The position numbers and the translations under genes are program-made. Positions 1 to 8,473 of a DNA stretch of 24,322 nt are shown in pieces (within the stretch, counting starts at the first letter, position 1; every line of letters begins with the position of its first letter). The notes beneath the pieces are model-generated. The model was given only the letters and a program-made list of their open reading frames with translations. It was not told the origin of the DNA and searched no databases. Source of the DNA: an uncultured Formosa sp. (GTDB lineage: Bacteria > Bacteroidota > Bacteroidia > Flavobacteriales > Flavobacteriaceae); the NCBI GenBank assembly GCA_902516685.1, contig CABXZJ010000013.1, positions 1 through 24,322 of the forward strand. The letters are read 5' to 3'.

Positions 1-160
1 ATATTATTAAACAAAGTATTGCATATGAAATTAAATGAATTATTTTATCAATGTATTTAAAATCTAGCATTGAAATATTATTAGAACTAGAGAGACTTCC
101 AAAAGATATTAGAGACACGTATACAATACCAATTAGTACTAGAATATTTTTCTTAGACAT
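1..160 (-). CDS. VanZ-like family membrane protein, N-terminal part (cut by window edge)
   Basis: Reading the minus strand from an ATG at 160 gives 53 open codons up to the window edge, beginning [19 protein letters not shown] first hydrophobic segment covers about residues 5-20. After a polar stretch comes [18 protein letters not shown] (residues 36-53), where D38-K39, H42 and Y46 match the DK..H...Y signature that opens the second helix of VanZ-like proteins. The start overlaps the 3' end of gcvH by 8 bases (153-160), so the two are probably translationally coupled. VanZ-like proteins are small integral membrane proteins. Some confer low-level teicoplanin tolerance, but most, including those next to gcvH in flavobacteria, have no proven role. 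The family call rests on about one third of the protein. The reading frame is clear; the function is not. Confidence 0.72.
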   Translation of the reverse strand, partial: MSKKNILVLIGIVYVSLISFGSLSSSNNISMLDFKYIDKIIHLISYAILCLII

Positions 161-533
161 TGAGTAAAGCCTTATACGAAGAAGCATCTAACAAGGATTC
201 TAGAGAAGATAGGTCATCACATTTGAGTTTAATTATCCAGCCTTCACCATAAGGATCATCATTAATATGCTCTGGAGCATTTTCGAGAGCATCATTAAAT
301 TCAATAATCTCCCCAGGGACTGGAAGAAATAAATCAGACACTGTTTTTACTGCTTCAACTGTTCCGAAAACTTCTTCAGCTTCTAAGGTCTCATCTATTG
401 TATCAACCTCAACATAAACAATATCACCCAGCTCTTTTTGAGCAAAATCTGTAATTCCAATGGTAAGAGTGTTTCCATCCACACGTACCCATTCATGGTC
501 CTTAGTATATTTTAATTCAATTGGAATATTCAT
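153..533 (-). CDS. gcvH: Glycine cleavage system H protein
   Basis: This 126-residue protein has the normal length for the lipoyl-carrying H protein. The H protein shuttles the aminomethyl group of glycine between the P, T and L proteins in the cytoplasm. It opens with [10 protein letters not shown] (residues 9-18), typical of the family. The lipoyl-lysine is K63 in [11 protein letters not shown] (57-67), and the C-terminal [12 protein letters not shown] block (about 93-104) is conserved. The ATG at 533 lies 18 bases after the sprA stop, so the gene is probably carried on the ruvA-sprA transcript. No gcvT, gcvP or lipoylation gene is present here, so its partners must be encoded elsewhere. 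GcvH can also act as an octanoyl/lipoyl relay in some bacteria, which the sequence cannot decide. Confidence 0.97.
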   Translation of the reverse strand: MNIPIELKYTKDHEWVRVDGNTLTIGITDFAQKELGDIVYVEVDTIDETLEAEEVFGTVEAVKTVSDLFLPVPGEIIEFNDALENAPEHINDDPYGEGWIIKLKCDDLSSLESLLDASSYKALLNV

Positions 534-551
534 AAAAGTCTATTTTAAAAA

Positions 552-938
552 TTAATTACCGAAATTATATCTTAATGTAAATCCAGTACGTATAGTTGTT
601 TGAGGAAAAGCAGTTGAAATTGCATATTCCGAGAATGCATAGTCAAAATAAAGAATAGCAGTCAAATTATTGCTAAAAGCATAATCCGCTGCATATTTTA
701 AACTCCAAATAGTTTGACCTGCACTTACTTGATTGTTATCTAAATCTAAATATCTAATTATTGTCTTATTATTCCTTAAGGATAAGTCAGCCTTCATGTT
801 TAAGTCACTTTTTATAATTTTTCTTGGGCCCGCAAGCTTTGACTTAATTCTTAAATCTTTAATTCTGTAGCCCAATCCAAATACATATTCAAACCCTTGA
901 ATTTCCGTCAACAAATTGTTATCAAAACTTATTGACAA
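552..938 (-). CDS. sprA: SprA C-terminal fragment, separated from the main ORF by a frameshift
   Basis: These 128 residues are the natural C-terminus of SprA, not an independent gene. The ORF opens with a TTG that is simply an internal Leu codon. It has no promoter, no signal peptide and no spacing from the preceding ORF. Its content is alternating beta-strand sequence (DNNLLTEIQGFEYVFGLGYR at the start), and it ends FTLRYNFGN, with an aromatic close to the end as expected for an outer-membrane barrel. Removing one A from the 7-A tract at 948-954 joins it in frame to the upstream ORF as ..AEIKKDRSLSISFDNN... If the frameshift is real, this part would not be made in frame and the last strands of the barrel would be lost. 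The codons show no decay, so the break is recent or artefactual. Confidence 0.9.
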   Translation of the reverse strand: MSISFDNNLLTEIQGFEYVFGLGYRIKDLRIKSKLAGPRKIIKSDLNMKADLSLRNNKTIIRYLDLDNNQVSAGQTIWSLKYAADYAFSNNLTAILYFDYAFSEYAISTAFPQTTIRTGFTLRYNFGN

Positions 939-939
939 A

Positions 940-3900
940 CTACGATCTTTTTTTAATTTCTGCCGAAAATTTAACAGAATTTTTCATCTCCAAATCCAAC
1001 TTTACAAGTGGACTAAATTGCTCTACTAAATTAATATTACTGTAAAGAGTTTTAGTCTTAAAATTTCCAGATTGATCTAAAACATTTGGATTTTGTAATG
1101 AATATTCTTGACCTGGATCTGCTGCTTGATAATCTAAGTTTGTTCTAAATTGATTGATAGTGTAAGTTGCTCGGTAAGCATGAGTGATTGAAAATCGTCT
1201 AAATTGTTTTTTAAACCATTTATTTCGCATTAGTCCTGTGTATTTTAAAGTCCAATTGGGAATAGGAACATCTCTAAAAGGATTTAAACTAATTTTATTT
1301 ACTGGTTTTCCTGAATAAGCAGAAAGAAAAGCTGGTAATAATACAGATTGACTGTTTTTTCCAAAACCAAGAGGGAATCCATCAGAATCAGTAGAATAGC
1401 CAGCAGGGCCATAAAATTCATTTGCCAATCGATTAGCAATTACTAAACGATTATTTTTGAAATCTTCAAAAGGAGCTGAACTAAATTCATCGCTTTTACT
1501 AAAAGCTGTTCTAATTAGTGATGTAGAAATATTAAAGTTCCCAAAAATATTTTGAGTTAATGAATTGTAACTATCACTAAAACCATCTCCATTAGTATCA
1601 TCAGTATTAAAATTTTCAGTGAAATTTGTAGCATAGGTTTTGCCTCCTGTAAAATCTAATTTCAAGTCTTGAATTAGCTCTGTATTAATTGCATAATCTA
1701 AATTTTCGTTGTGTGATTCAGTATATTGCTGGTTAAATTGATCGAATGTTGTGAGCCAACCATTTTTAGCAGAGATTTGACGTACATCACGCTGGCTACC
1801 CATTGTGTAACCAAATGTAGGCTTTAAAGTCCCTATAAAGCCAGGTGTAGGTAAATATCCAGGAAGAAATGAACTATTATTTTCTGAATAATTTAATTGC
1901 ATCCTATTTATTCCAGTAATTATACCCAAACCGAGGTTTTTTAAATCAAACTTATTTTTTGGTGTGTTTCTGCTAGTGATGTCCTTCTTTTCGTCTTTTG
2001 ATCGTGATAGTTGAGCCCTAGAAGAACGCCTGGATTTTGATTTTTTAACACCAAGATATTGATACAATTTTCGCATATCAAAAGAGTTGTTTAGATTATG
2101 TTGATTAGAATTTGATATAGAATTTCCAAGATTATAAATTTGGCCATCAACATTCAATTGACCAAAAAGATCAGAGCCCTTATCCCACTGAAAATTCCCT
2201 GAATAAGAATAATTAGTATTGATAAAACTTAGTGTTGGTATTTTATTAATTGGCAATTCATAATTAATCCCTAATTGTTGTGTGTGTCGGTTTGGGTCTC
2301 CAAAATCAAAAAAACGATTCCATATATCTAAGCTTGGATCTTGGTCTCCATTCAAATCACCATCAATAAAATAATTTCTAACTATATTATTATTAGAAGA
2401 GGTGAAGTTTAAACTAAAAGCTTTGGTTATTTGATAATTCAAAGTGTATTGAATATCAAAAGTATAGTCTCTTCTAATTAACTCATCAACAGTTATATTA
2501 TTGGCGCCTAAATCAGCATCTCTGAATTTTTGACTATTAAATTGTCTTATGAAATCTGAATTAACTGTAAAACTAGATGGTATTAAATTAAAATTAAATT
2601 CCTTTAATATTTTCCAATAACGTCCTGTAAAAAGGGAATCATTTTTCTTAAATGGTTCAAAAGTAAGAGGCTCAAAATTATAGCTATAATTTGCACCCAA
2701 ACGTATATTTTGGTCGAGTGAGCTTTCAATTTCAAAATTACGGTGCTTCATTTCGTTAAATGAATAATTAAATGTCAAATTCTCAACATCATAAACCCTT
2801 GGCTTATTATCATTTGTTCTTTGCTTTTTAACTCCAATGAAATTTATGCTATGTCGTTTTGTATAATCCTCAGATTGGCTTAAAATTCTGTCTCTGTCTT
2901 CCTCTGAACTAGCAGTATCAAGACGGTTTTTAAGCTTTAAGTCTTTATATTGTTGGTCATATTCAGGAGTGATTAATATTTCACTTTTACCATAATTGAA
3001 AGGTATTTGTAATCCCCATTTTTTGGGAAGTAATTGACCTATATTCATGTTAGTGACAAAATCGTATTGCTTTAAATCTTCTCGACTTCTCTCATTTGGA
3101 CTCTGATCTACATTGCCAAAACCAGTTGTACTTTTTCTGGCTGAAGCATTAATATTCATAAAATCCGAAATATTAGAGTCCATACTCATTATAGCCGCCC
3201 AACCCCCTTCGTTGTCCATCTCAGCAATACGAAGTTCATTAAACCATACCTCAGCACAAAGGTCTGAGTTTCCGATATTTTTTACTCCAATCATCAAGTT
3301 TCGTATATCACCAAAATTTGGATTTCCTCTAATTGCTACTCGCTGTTCGTAAGGGGTTTCAGTTTGAGATGAATTCGTTGTTAATGAGAAAGGAGAAAAT
3401 TCCGCTACTGGGCTATCTTGTAAAACACCATCGATAACATTATAAAAAATAGGGTCTTCATTAATTAAAGTCCCCTGGTTTATTCCAATTGATTTAATTT
3501 TTGCTAGTATTTCTAAAGAAATATTTATCTCGTTTAACTCGGGCCACACTTCAGATTCAGATGCTCCAATAGCTCCTGAAGATTTTCTAAGTGGCAATTC
3601 AATCTGATAATAATTTTGTGTAAAGTCGTTACCCATTCTGATAAAAGCTACTAAATCCCCTTGTTGGAAACTATTAGCCTCGCCATCTTCAGCGTGAATA
3701 AACATTTTAATTTTTTTATACTGACGCATGTCAATATTAATATTTTTAAAAACGGCTCTTGAATCTTGTTGCTCTAAATCACAAACATCAACAACAAGAG
3801 ATTGTTCATTTTGACGTACAATGGTATTATTGTTATTTAATTGCTCGCGCTGAACATTTGGAGGTGATATATAACTCCCGTCATTTTCTTGTATTCCTAC

Positions 3901-6900
3901 AATACCTACACTAAAATCCGTTGGTTCTAATAAAGTTGCCGCATTTGAATCCTCATCTAAAGATTGTTGAAAGCGTCTCCAATCACTTCGAACTAAATCA
4001 AAAGTTCCAAATCTAAATATAGTCGTTTCAGTAAAATCCTTCAGGTATAGCCTTGTAAAACGAACTGATCTAAAATCAGATATTCCACCAATTGCGTTTG
4101 TGTATGAGTTAAGAGGAATTCTAAATTGATACCAATTAATTACGCCTGATGATGAGCCGTTAGGGAGAGTTATATTAGTTAATGATTTACGATCAACAAT
4201 ATAAGGATTATTAGTATTGTTCAATGCCGCTGTGTTAATATCAATTTCGTATTCAAAGTAACTATCAATAGTATTCATTGTATTATCTCTATTGATATCT
4301 TCAACATCAGGTTGTGTTGTAGAGCCACGATTAGTATCAGTAAATACATCAGGTGAATTACCTTCTACTCCATTATAATACTTATATCTATCAAAAATAT
4401 CTCCATTTGTGTTTAGGTAATACGTGTAGTTGTCGTTGGCAGGATCAGCTAAGTTCGAGAAGCCAGAGAACCTAGAATCTGCTGGATTTGCCTCCTCAAT
4501 ATCATTATAGCCATCTAGTCCTACATCTTGATTATCCCTTTCTTGACCTTGGGACGAAAATGCATAAATTAAGGATTGGTTCTGAGGAGTTACTGTACCC
4601 CAAGTAGTTTGTGGAAGAATGCTGATATCCCCATCTTCAGGTAAACCATTTTCATACTGTTTTTTACCGTCTTTAATAACATCTTCAGAAATATTCCCAA
4701 GGTTTAAAACAAGTTTTCCTCCCGGATTTGATGGGTTATCCAAAAAGGGATCCATTAGCCAAAACTCAATATATTCAACATTAGATTGTTCAAAGTCAGT
4801 TGATGTTAGTTGCCTTGAAATCCCAGCCCAACTATCTTGAGGATTATCCAGTAGACCGTCTTCGGCACCAAATTGATAATTATATGGTCCTCTTTCATTA
4901 GGCCTATAAACCAAATCTAATGAGTTAATCACTGTGTATTGACCAGTTACTAAGTCAATTTCGGGAAATAACTCATCAATAAATATTCTTCTTGTATAGA
5001 GGTTAGAAACATCATCATCCGAGATATCGCCCGGACGCTGTGCGCTATAAAATATTGGATCCACAGCATACCAATTTAATAATGCTCTATCAAAGCCATT
5101 TTGATAACCATTGTCATCCTCGTTTCCTTGTGCATAAATACGTCCTAATGCCTTCGGTCTACTAGATAAAAACCAAGATTGAGGAGATAATAAACTAATG
5201 CCATTTTGAGAGCCCTCAAAATCATCAATATATGAAGTAGCCTCATTATTAAAATCAGTACCCTTAGGAGCTCCAGGTTTCAAATATGCAAATTCACCTC
5301 TGAGAGATATGTTTGACTCTACATCACTATCAATATTAGGCAATTTATTGGCTATTCGTGTCAAAAAAGGAACTTCAGTTGAATAGTTCCCATTTAAACC
5401 AAAAATAGTATTATTTATAGGTTCGGTCCCGTAATTCGCTTTTTGTGTAATTGGTCTTTCATTTAAATTAAGGAATGTCCCCCCAATAACAAAATTTTTA
5501 TTAAACTGGTGTTCTACATTTATACCTGAAAATCGTTTAGTTTGCTGACCGAAAACTGCATTATTTTCAACAGAAACTTGAATAGGTGTATTAGAAGCTT
5601 CTAAGGATGGATCTAAAATTTGAACAGTACCAATTTGATAATTAACAGTATAATCAACCCCTTCAACAAGAACGCGCCCCCCAGCTGTGACTCTAACCGA
5701 TCCTCTGGGTACATTAAAAGCACCTATTGGAATTCCTGAGCCACTGGTTGACTTATAGCTTCCTCGTATTTTAAATTTATTCTTTTCGCTATCTTGAAGT
5801 GCTGCTGTTTTAGTGCTTTTGTACATAGATTTATATACATATTTAGCTTGATTTGAATTGTAGTCTCCGGGGATTGTTTCGTCCCCTAGATAATCTTCAG
5901 AAAGTTCTAATCTAAGTTTTTCAAATAAATAGTTTCCAAATGGCTCCACCTTGGTGAAAATTATTTTACCATTTTGTGGAATAACAGTAATGTTGGGAAC
6001 AAAATCAAAAAAACCATCTCCTTTATTTTGAGGGTCATTATTATAATTCAAGCGATCAAAGTTAAATAAGCGAATCAATGGAGTATCATTTATTGGGTCA
6101 GCGTTTCCAATAGGGGGTGGAAAAGGAGTTCCAGAGACAGGTGATATGTAATTCAAAGAAGAAGTCTCATTGTAAAAAATATTTAATTTAAAATCTTCTG
6201 CTGATAATTGATAAGCACCTGTATTGTAAATATTTTTCATCATCAAATCCCAAATAGGCTGATCGACGCTTGTAACAGCACTTTTTAACATTTTCAATAC
6301 CAAGCTTTGGTTGTTTACAATCACATTTCCGGTATTTAAGTCAGTATTTACTTCCGTTGCATTTAAACCATCATTTGCAAATTCACCAACTTGAAACACT
6401 TGCCCACCAACTGTATATTGATATGCCACAGCCAAAACTTCATCATTTTGAAGGCGTTGATTTAAAGAAATATACCCCAGTTGCGTATTAACTGTATATC
6501 CATTTCCTTGAACTAATTTTTGAGCGTTTTCTAACTTTCCATAATCAAAACCTTCATTGATTCCGGGGACTAAAAATCCAGATTGAGCAGTAGCTATGTC
6601 TCTAACAGCATCCGTTAGTTGAGAGCCTACTCCTCCAATATTCATAGGATCGAAAGCATTATTTGAATTATCTGGATATGCGTCTTGACCAACATTTACA
6701 AATCCAATTGGTGGAGAAGGTAGACCAATCCTTGATGATTCACCAAGGTCTTGTATTGCAACAATATTACGAATATTTTGAGTCTGATTAGTACGGTTTG
6801 TTATCCAAACCTCGATTCTTGTAATTTGAACCTGAGAATTAATAAAAGGATAATTTTCTAAAGCCTCATCGTATTTGTTTCTAAAATAATGCCCTAAAAA

Positions 6901-7815
6901 AAAGTGTCTATTTTCGTCGTAGTCTAAACCGAAAAAATTAAATTCTTGAAGTGTACCTCCGCCTTGAGCAACTACATTTCGAGATTCCGACCTCTGTTCA
7001 GAAAATACTCCTGTAATTCGGGTTTTACCAAATTGCAGTTCCGCCTTAACCCCAAATAAGGACTGTGCTCCATTGATAAGAGAACTATTTAATGGCATGC
7101 TTATATTTCCTATTTCTAATTTTTGAAGAATATTATCCTCTCCACCGTCAACAGTAGGGTCAAAATCGAGCTTAAAAATATTTTGAAAATCAAATGTAGA
7201 TTGAGTATCATAATTCAAATTTGCTGTAAGCCTTGTTCCTACCTTTCCCATTAGACTTAAACTTATGCGTTGGTCAAAGTCAAAAGTGAAATTACTTTGG
7301 TTTCTTGGTGATAATGAAGGATTTTCTTGTTTAGTATACATAACTCCTAAATCCATCTCAACTGAGCCTTGGGGTACAATTGAAATAACATTACTTCCGA
7401 AAATAGTCTCAAAAAATTTACTATTTATATACAGGTCAGGAATTAAGTTTTTTGCTTCAATTTCGTCCCCATTCTTTAGGCCTGCATAGGCTTCAATTTT
7501 TTCTTTATAATAGCTTTTGATATTTTCTTTTTGTATTAACTCTTCAAATTCTTTAGGTGTCAAAATAATAGGAAAGTTAATATCAAATTCACCTATTTTT
7601 GACGTATAATAATAACGGTTTGTTATTGGATCATATGAATACAGGTTGACAATTGTACTAATATCTGGAACATTAATATTGTTAAAAGAAAAAGTAGTTG
7701 ATGTAGAATCTCTAATAACTGGAGATTGTTGTGCCCAAAGGGAGGTTCCAAAACATAAAACCAAAGTTAGGATGTAGAGGATGTATAGGGATATTTTAGT
7801 GTTGAGTATTTTCAA
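940..7815 (-). CDS. sprA: SprA, type IX secretion system outer-membrane translocon (main part, frameshifted near the 3' end)
   Basis: This ORF encodes 2291 residues of SprA, the very large outer-membrane beta-barrel that forms the protein-conducting channel of the type IX secretion system and is needed for gliding in flavobacteria. Residues 1-29 form a signal peptide (hydrophobic core YILYILTLVLCFG, probable cleavage after SLWA). The remainder is strand-rich sequence with many aromatic and Asn/Asp-rich loops and no other recognisable enzyme motif. With the fragment at 552-938 the total is about 2420 residues, the usual family length (roughly 2400). The start is a TTG, because no ATG is available between the ruvA stop and the signal peptide. 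It follows the ruvA stop codon by one codon in the same frame. The ORF ends early at TAG (940-942) just after a 7-A tract. The ruvA-sprA-gcvH order is, to my knowledge, common in flavobacteria. Confidence 0.96.
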   Translation of the reverse strand: MKILNTKISLYILYILTLVLCFGTSLWAQQSPVIRDSTSTTFSFNNINVPDISTIVNLYSYDPITNRYYYTSKIGEFDINFPIILTPKEFEELIQKENIKSYYKEKIEAYAGLKNGDEIEAKNLIPDLYINSKFFETIFGSNVISIVPQGSVEMDLGVMYTKQENPSLSPRNQSNFTFDFDQRISLSLMGKVGTRLTANLNYDTQSTFDFQNIFKLDFDPTVDGGEDNILQKLEIGNISMPLNSSLINGAQSLFGVKAELQFGKTRITGVFSEQRSESRNVVAQGGGTLQEFNFFGLDYDENRHFFLGHYFRNKYDEALENYPFINSQVQITRIEVWITNRTNQTQNIRNIVAIQDLGESSRIGLPSPPIGFVNVGQDAYPDNSNNAFDPMNIGGVGSQLTDAVRDIATAQSGFLVPGINEGFDYGKLENAQKLVQGNGYTVNTQLGYISLNQRLQNDEVLAVAYQYTVGGQVFQVGEFANDGLNATEVNTDLNTGNVIVNNQSLVLKMLKSAVTSVDQPIWDLMMKNIYNTGAYQLSAEDFKLNIFYNETSSLNYISPVSGTPFPPPIGNADPINDTPLIRLFNFDRLNYNNDPQNKGDGFFDFVPNITVIPQNGKIIFTKVEPFGNYLFEKLRLELSEDYLGDETIPGDYNSNQAKYVYKSMYKSTKTAALQDSEKNKFKIRGSYKSTSGSGIPIGAFNVPRGSVRVTAGGRVLVEGVDYTVNYQIGTVQILDPSLEASNTPIQVSVENNAVFGQQTKRFSGINVEHQFNKNFVIGGTFLNLNERPITQKANYGTEPINNTIFGLNGNYSTEVPFLTRIANKLPNIDSDVESNISLRGEFAYLKPGAPKGTDFNNEATSYIDDFEGSQNGISLLSPQSWFLSSRPKALGRIYAQGNEDDNGYQNGFDRALLNWYAVDPIFYSAQRPGDISDDDVSNLYTRRIFIDELFPEIDLVTGQYTVINSLDLVYRPNERGPYNYQFGAEDGLLDNPQDSWAGISRQLTSTDFEQSNVEYIEFWLMDPFLDNPSNPGGKLVLNLGNISEDVIKDGKKQYENGLPEDGDISILPQTTWGTVTPQNQSLIYAFSSQGQERDNQDVGLDGYNDIEEANPADSRFSGFSNLADPANDNYTYYLNTNGDIFDRYKYYNGVEGNSPDVFTDTNRGSTTQPDVEDINRDNTMNTIDSYFEYEIDINTAALNNTNNPYIVDRKSLTNITLPNGSSSGVINWYQFRIPLNSYTNAIGGISDFRSVRFTRLYLKDFTETTIFRFGTFDLVRSDWRRFQQSLDEDSNAATLLEPTDFSVGIVGIQENDGSYISPPNVQREQLNNNNTIVRQNEQSLVVDVCDLEQQDSRAVFKNINIDMRQYKKIKMFIHAEDGEANSFQQGDLVAFIRMGNDFTQNYYQIELPLRKSSGAIGASESEVWPELNEINISLEILAKIKSIGINQGTLINEDPIFYNVIDGVLQDSPVAEFSPFSLTTNSSQTETPYEQRVAIRGNPNFGDIRNLMIGVKNIGNSDLCAEVWFNELRIAEMDNEGGWAAIMSMDSNISDFMNINASARKSTTGFGNVDQSPNERSREDLKQYDFVTNMNIGQLLPKKWGLQIPFNYGKSEILITPEYDQQYKDLKLKNRLDTASSEEDRDRILSQSEDYTKRHSINFIGVKKQRTNDNKPRVYDVENLTFNYSFNEMKHRNFEIESSLDQNIRLGANYSYNFEPLTFEPFKKNDSLFTGRYWKILKEFNFNLIPSSFTVNSDFIRQFNSQKFRDADLGANNITVDELIRRDYTFDIQYTLNYQITKAFSLNFTSSNNNIVRNYFIDGDLNGDQDPSLDIWNRFFDFGDPNRHTQQLGINYELPINKIPTLSFINTNYSYSGNFQWDKGSDLFGQLNVDGQIYNLGNSISNSNQHNLNNSFDMRKLYQYLGVKKSKSRRSSRAQLSRSKDEKKDITSRNTPKNKFDLKNLGLGIITGINRMQLNYSENNSSFLPGYLPTPGFIGTLKPTFGYTMGSQRDVRQISAKNGWLTTFDQFNQQYTESHNENLDYAINTELIQDLKLDFTGGKTYATNFTENFNTDDTNGDGFSDSYNSLTQNIFGNFNISTSLIRTAFSKSDEFSSAPFEDFKNNRLVIANRLANEFYGPAGYSTDSDGFPLGFGKNSQSVLLPAFLSAYSGKPVNKISLNPFRDVPIPNWTLKYTGLMRNKWFKKQFRRFSITHAYRATYTINQFRTNLDYQAADPGQEYSLQNPNVLDQSGNFKTKTLYSNINLVEQFSPLVKLDLEMKNSVKFSAEIKKRS
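948..954 (-). other. 7-A homopolymer at the sprA frameshift
   Basis: On the coding strand the tract reads GAAATT-AAAAAAA-GATCG. With seven A's the frame gives ..EIKKRS and then TAG. With six it gives ..EIKKDRSLSISF and stays open to the stop at 552. Restoring the frame therefore needs loss of one base (or gain of two), or a +1/-2 slip. A -1 ribosomal slip would reach a TAA within ten codons and does not rescue the protein. Homopolymer miscount is a common sequencing error. Slippage by RNA polymerase on A tracts is the biological alternative. Confidence 0.9.
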
Positions 7816-7818
7816 TAC

Positions 7819-8400
7819 TTAAAGATTTTTTAGAGCTTCCTTAATAATCAGCTCTGCGGAAGCCTCTGGGGTCTTACTTAATATTTGAACAACGATACGT
7901 TCGCTTTGTTTTTTAGAAAAACCCAATACCTCCAATGCAGATAACGCTTCATCTTTATTAGTATTGTTTGAAACAGAAATACTTTCATCAATATCATATA
8001 ATTTTAAAATCTTATCTTTAAGATCAATGATCACACGCTGGGCAGTTTTTAAACCAATTCCCTTTACGGACTGAATCAATCCAACATCTTCAGCCGCAAT
8101 ACCTTCTCTCACTTGTTTGGGGGTCAATGAAGAGAGCATAGTTCTTGCTGTATTAGCTCCAATCCCGCTTACTGAAATTAACAACCTAAAAATTTCTCTT
8201 TCAATTTGAGATACAAAACCATACAACTGATGAGAATCTTCTTTTACCTGAAAATGTGTAAGAAGTTTAATTGATTCATTATCTGTCAATTGAGAAAAAG
8301 TGTGTAATGAAATATGAATAAAATATCCGATTCCGTTACAGTCAATAACGACAGCTGTTGGAGACTTTTGAATCAACCTGCCTCTAATGTGAGTAATCAT
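7819..8400 (-). CDS. ruvA: Holliday junction branch migration protein RuvA
   Basis: This 193-residue protein matches RuvA in length and layout. RuvA tetramers bind four-way DNA junctions and load the RuvB helicase during recombinational repair. The N-terminal OB-fold domain opens with MITHIRGRLIQKSPTAVVID. Helix-hairpin-helix segments follow: LISVSGIGANTARTMLSSLT (about 92-111) and LIQSVKGIGLKTAQRVIIDL (about 128-147). The small C-terminal domain that contacts RuvB includes EALSALEVLGFSKKQSERIV. The ATG at 8400 is 73 bases after the maeB stop, with a TAnnTTTG motif in that gap, so it probably starts the ruvA-sprA-gcvH-vanZ unit. Its partner ruvB lies about 3.3 kb upstream rather than adjacent as in many proteobacteria. 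Confidence 0.97.
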   Translation of the reverse strand: MITHIRGRLIQKSPTAVVIDCNGIGYFIHISLHTFSQLTDNESIKLLTHFQVKEDSHQLYGFVSQIEREIFRLLISVSGIGANTARTMLSSLTPKQVREGIAAEDVGLIQSVKGIGLKTAQRVIIDLKDKILKLYDIDESISVSNNTNKDEALSALEVLGFSKKQSERIVVQILSKTPEASAELIIKEALKNL

Positions 8401-8420
8401 CTTTTAAATATTTAGAATCT

Positions 8421-8428
8421 CAAATGTA
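8421..8428 (-). promoter_or_regulatory. Candidate -7 promoter element for ruvA-sprA-gcvH
   Basis: The coding strand reads TACATTTG, a full match to the Bacteroidota -7 consensus TAnnTTTG, ending 20 bases before the ruvA ATG. A TTG lies 25 bases further upstream, slightly beyond the usual 17-23 base spacing, so the -33 element is weak. The match could be chance in A+T-rich DNA. Confidence 0.45.
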
Positions 8429-8473
8429 CTAAAATTATCATATTTAATGAGATCAAAATCAAGGGTCTATTTT

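Noticed and set aside
552..938. The ORF at 552-938 as a separate small outer-membrane protein
   Set aside because: Its TTG start is an internal Leu codon. It has no signal peptide and joins perfectly to SprA when one A is removed from the 7-A tract.
948..954. Programmed -1 ribosomal frameshift (dnaX-like A-tract) in sprA
   Set aside because: A -1 shift reads into TAA within about ten codons. The frame needed is +1 (or -2), so the classic slippery mechanism does not fit.
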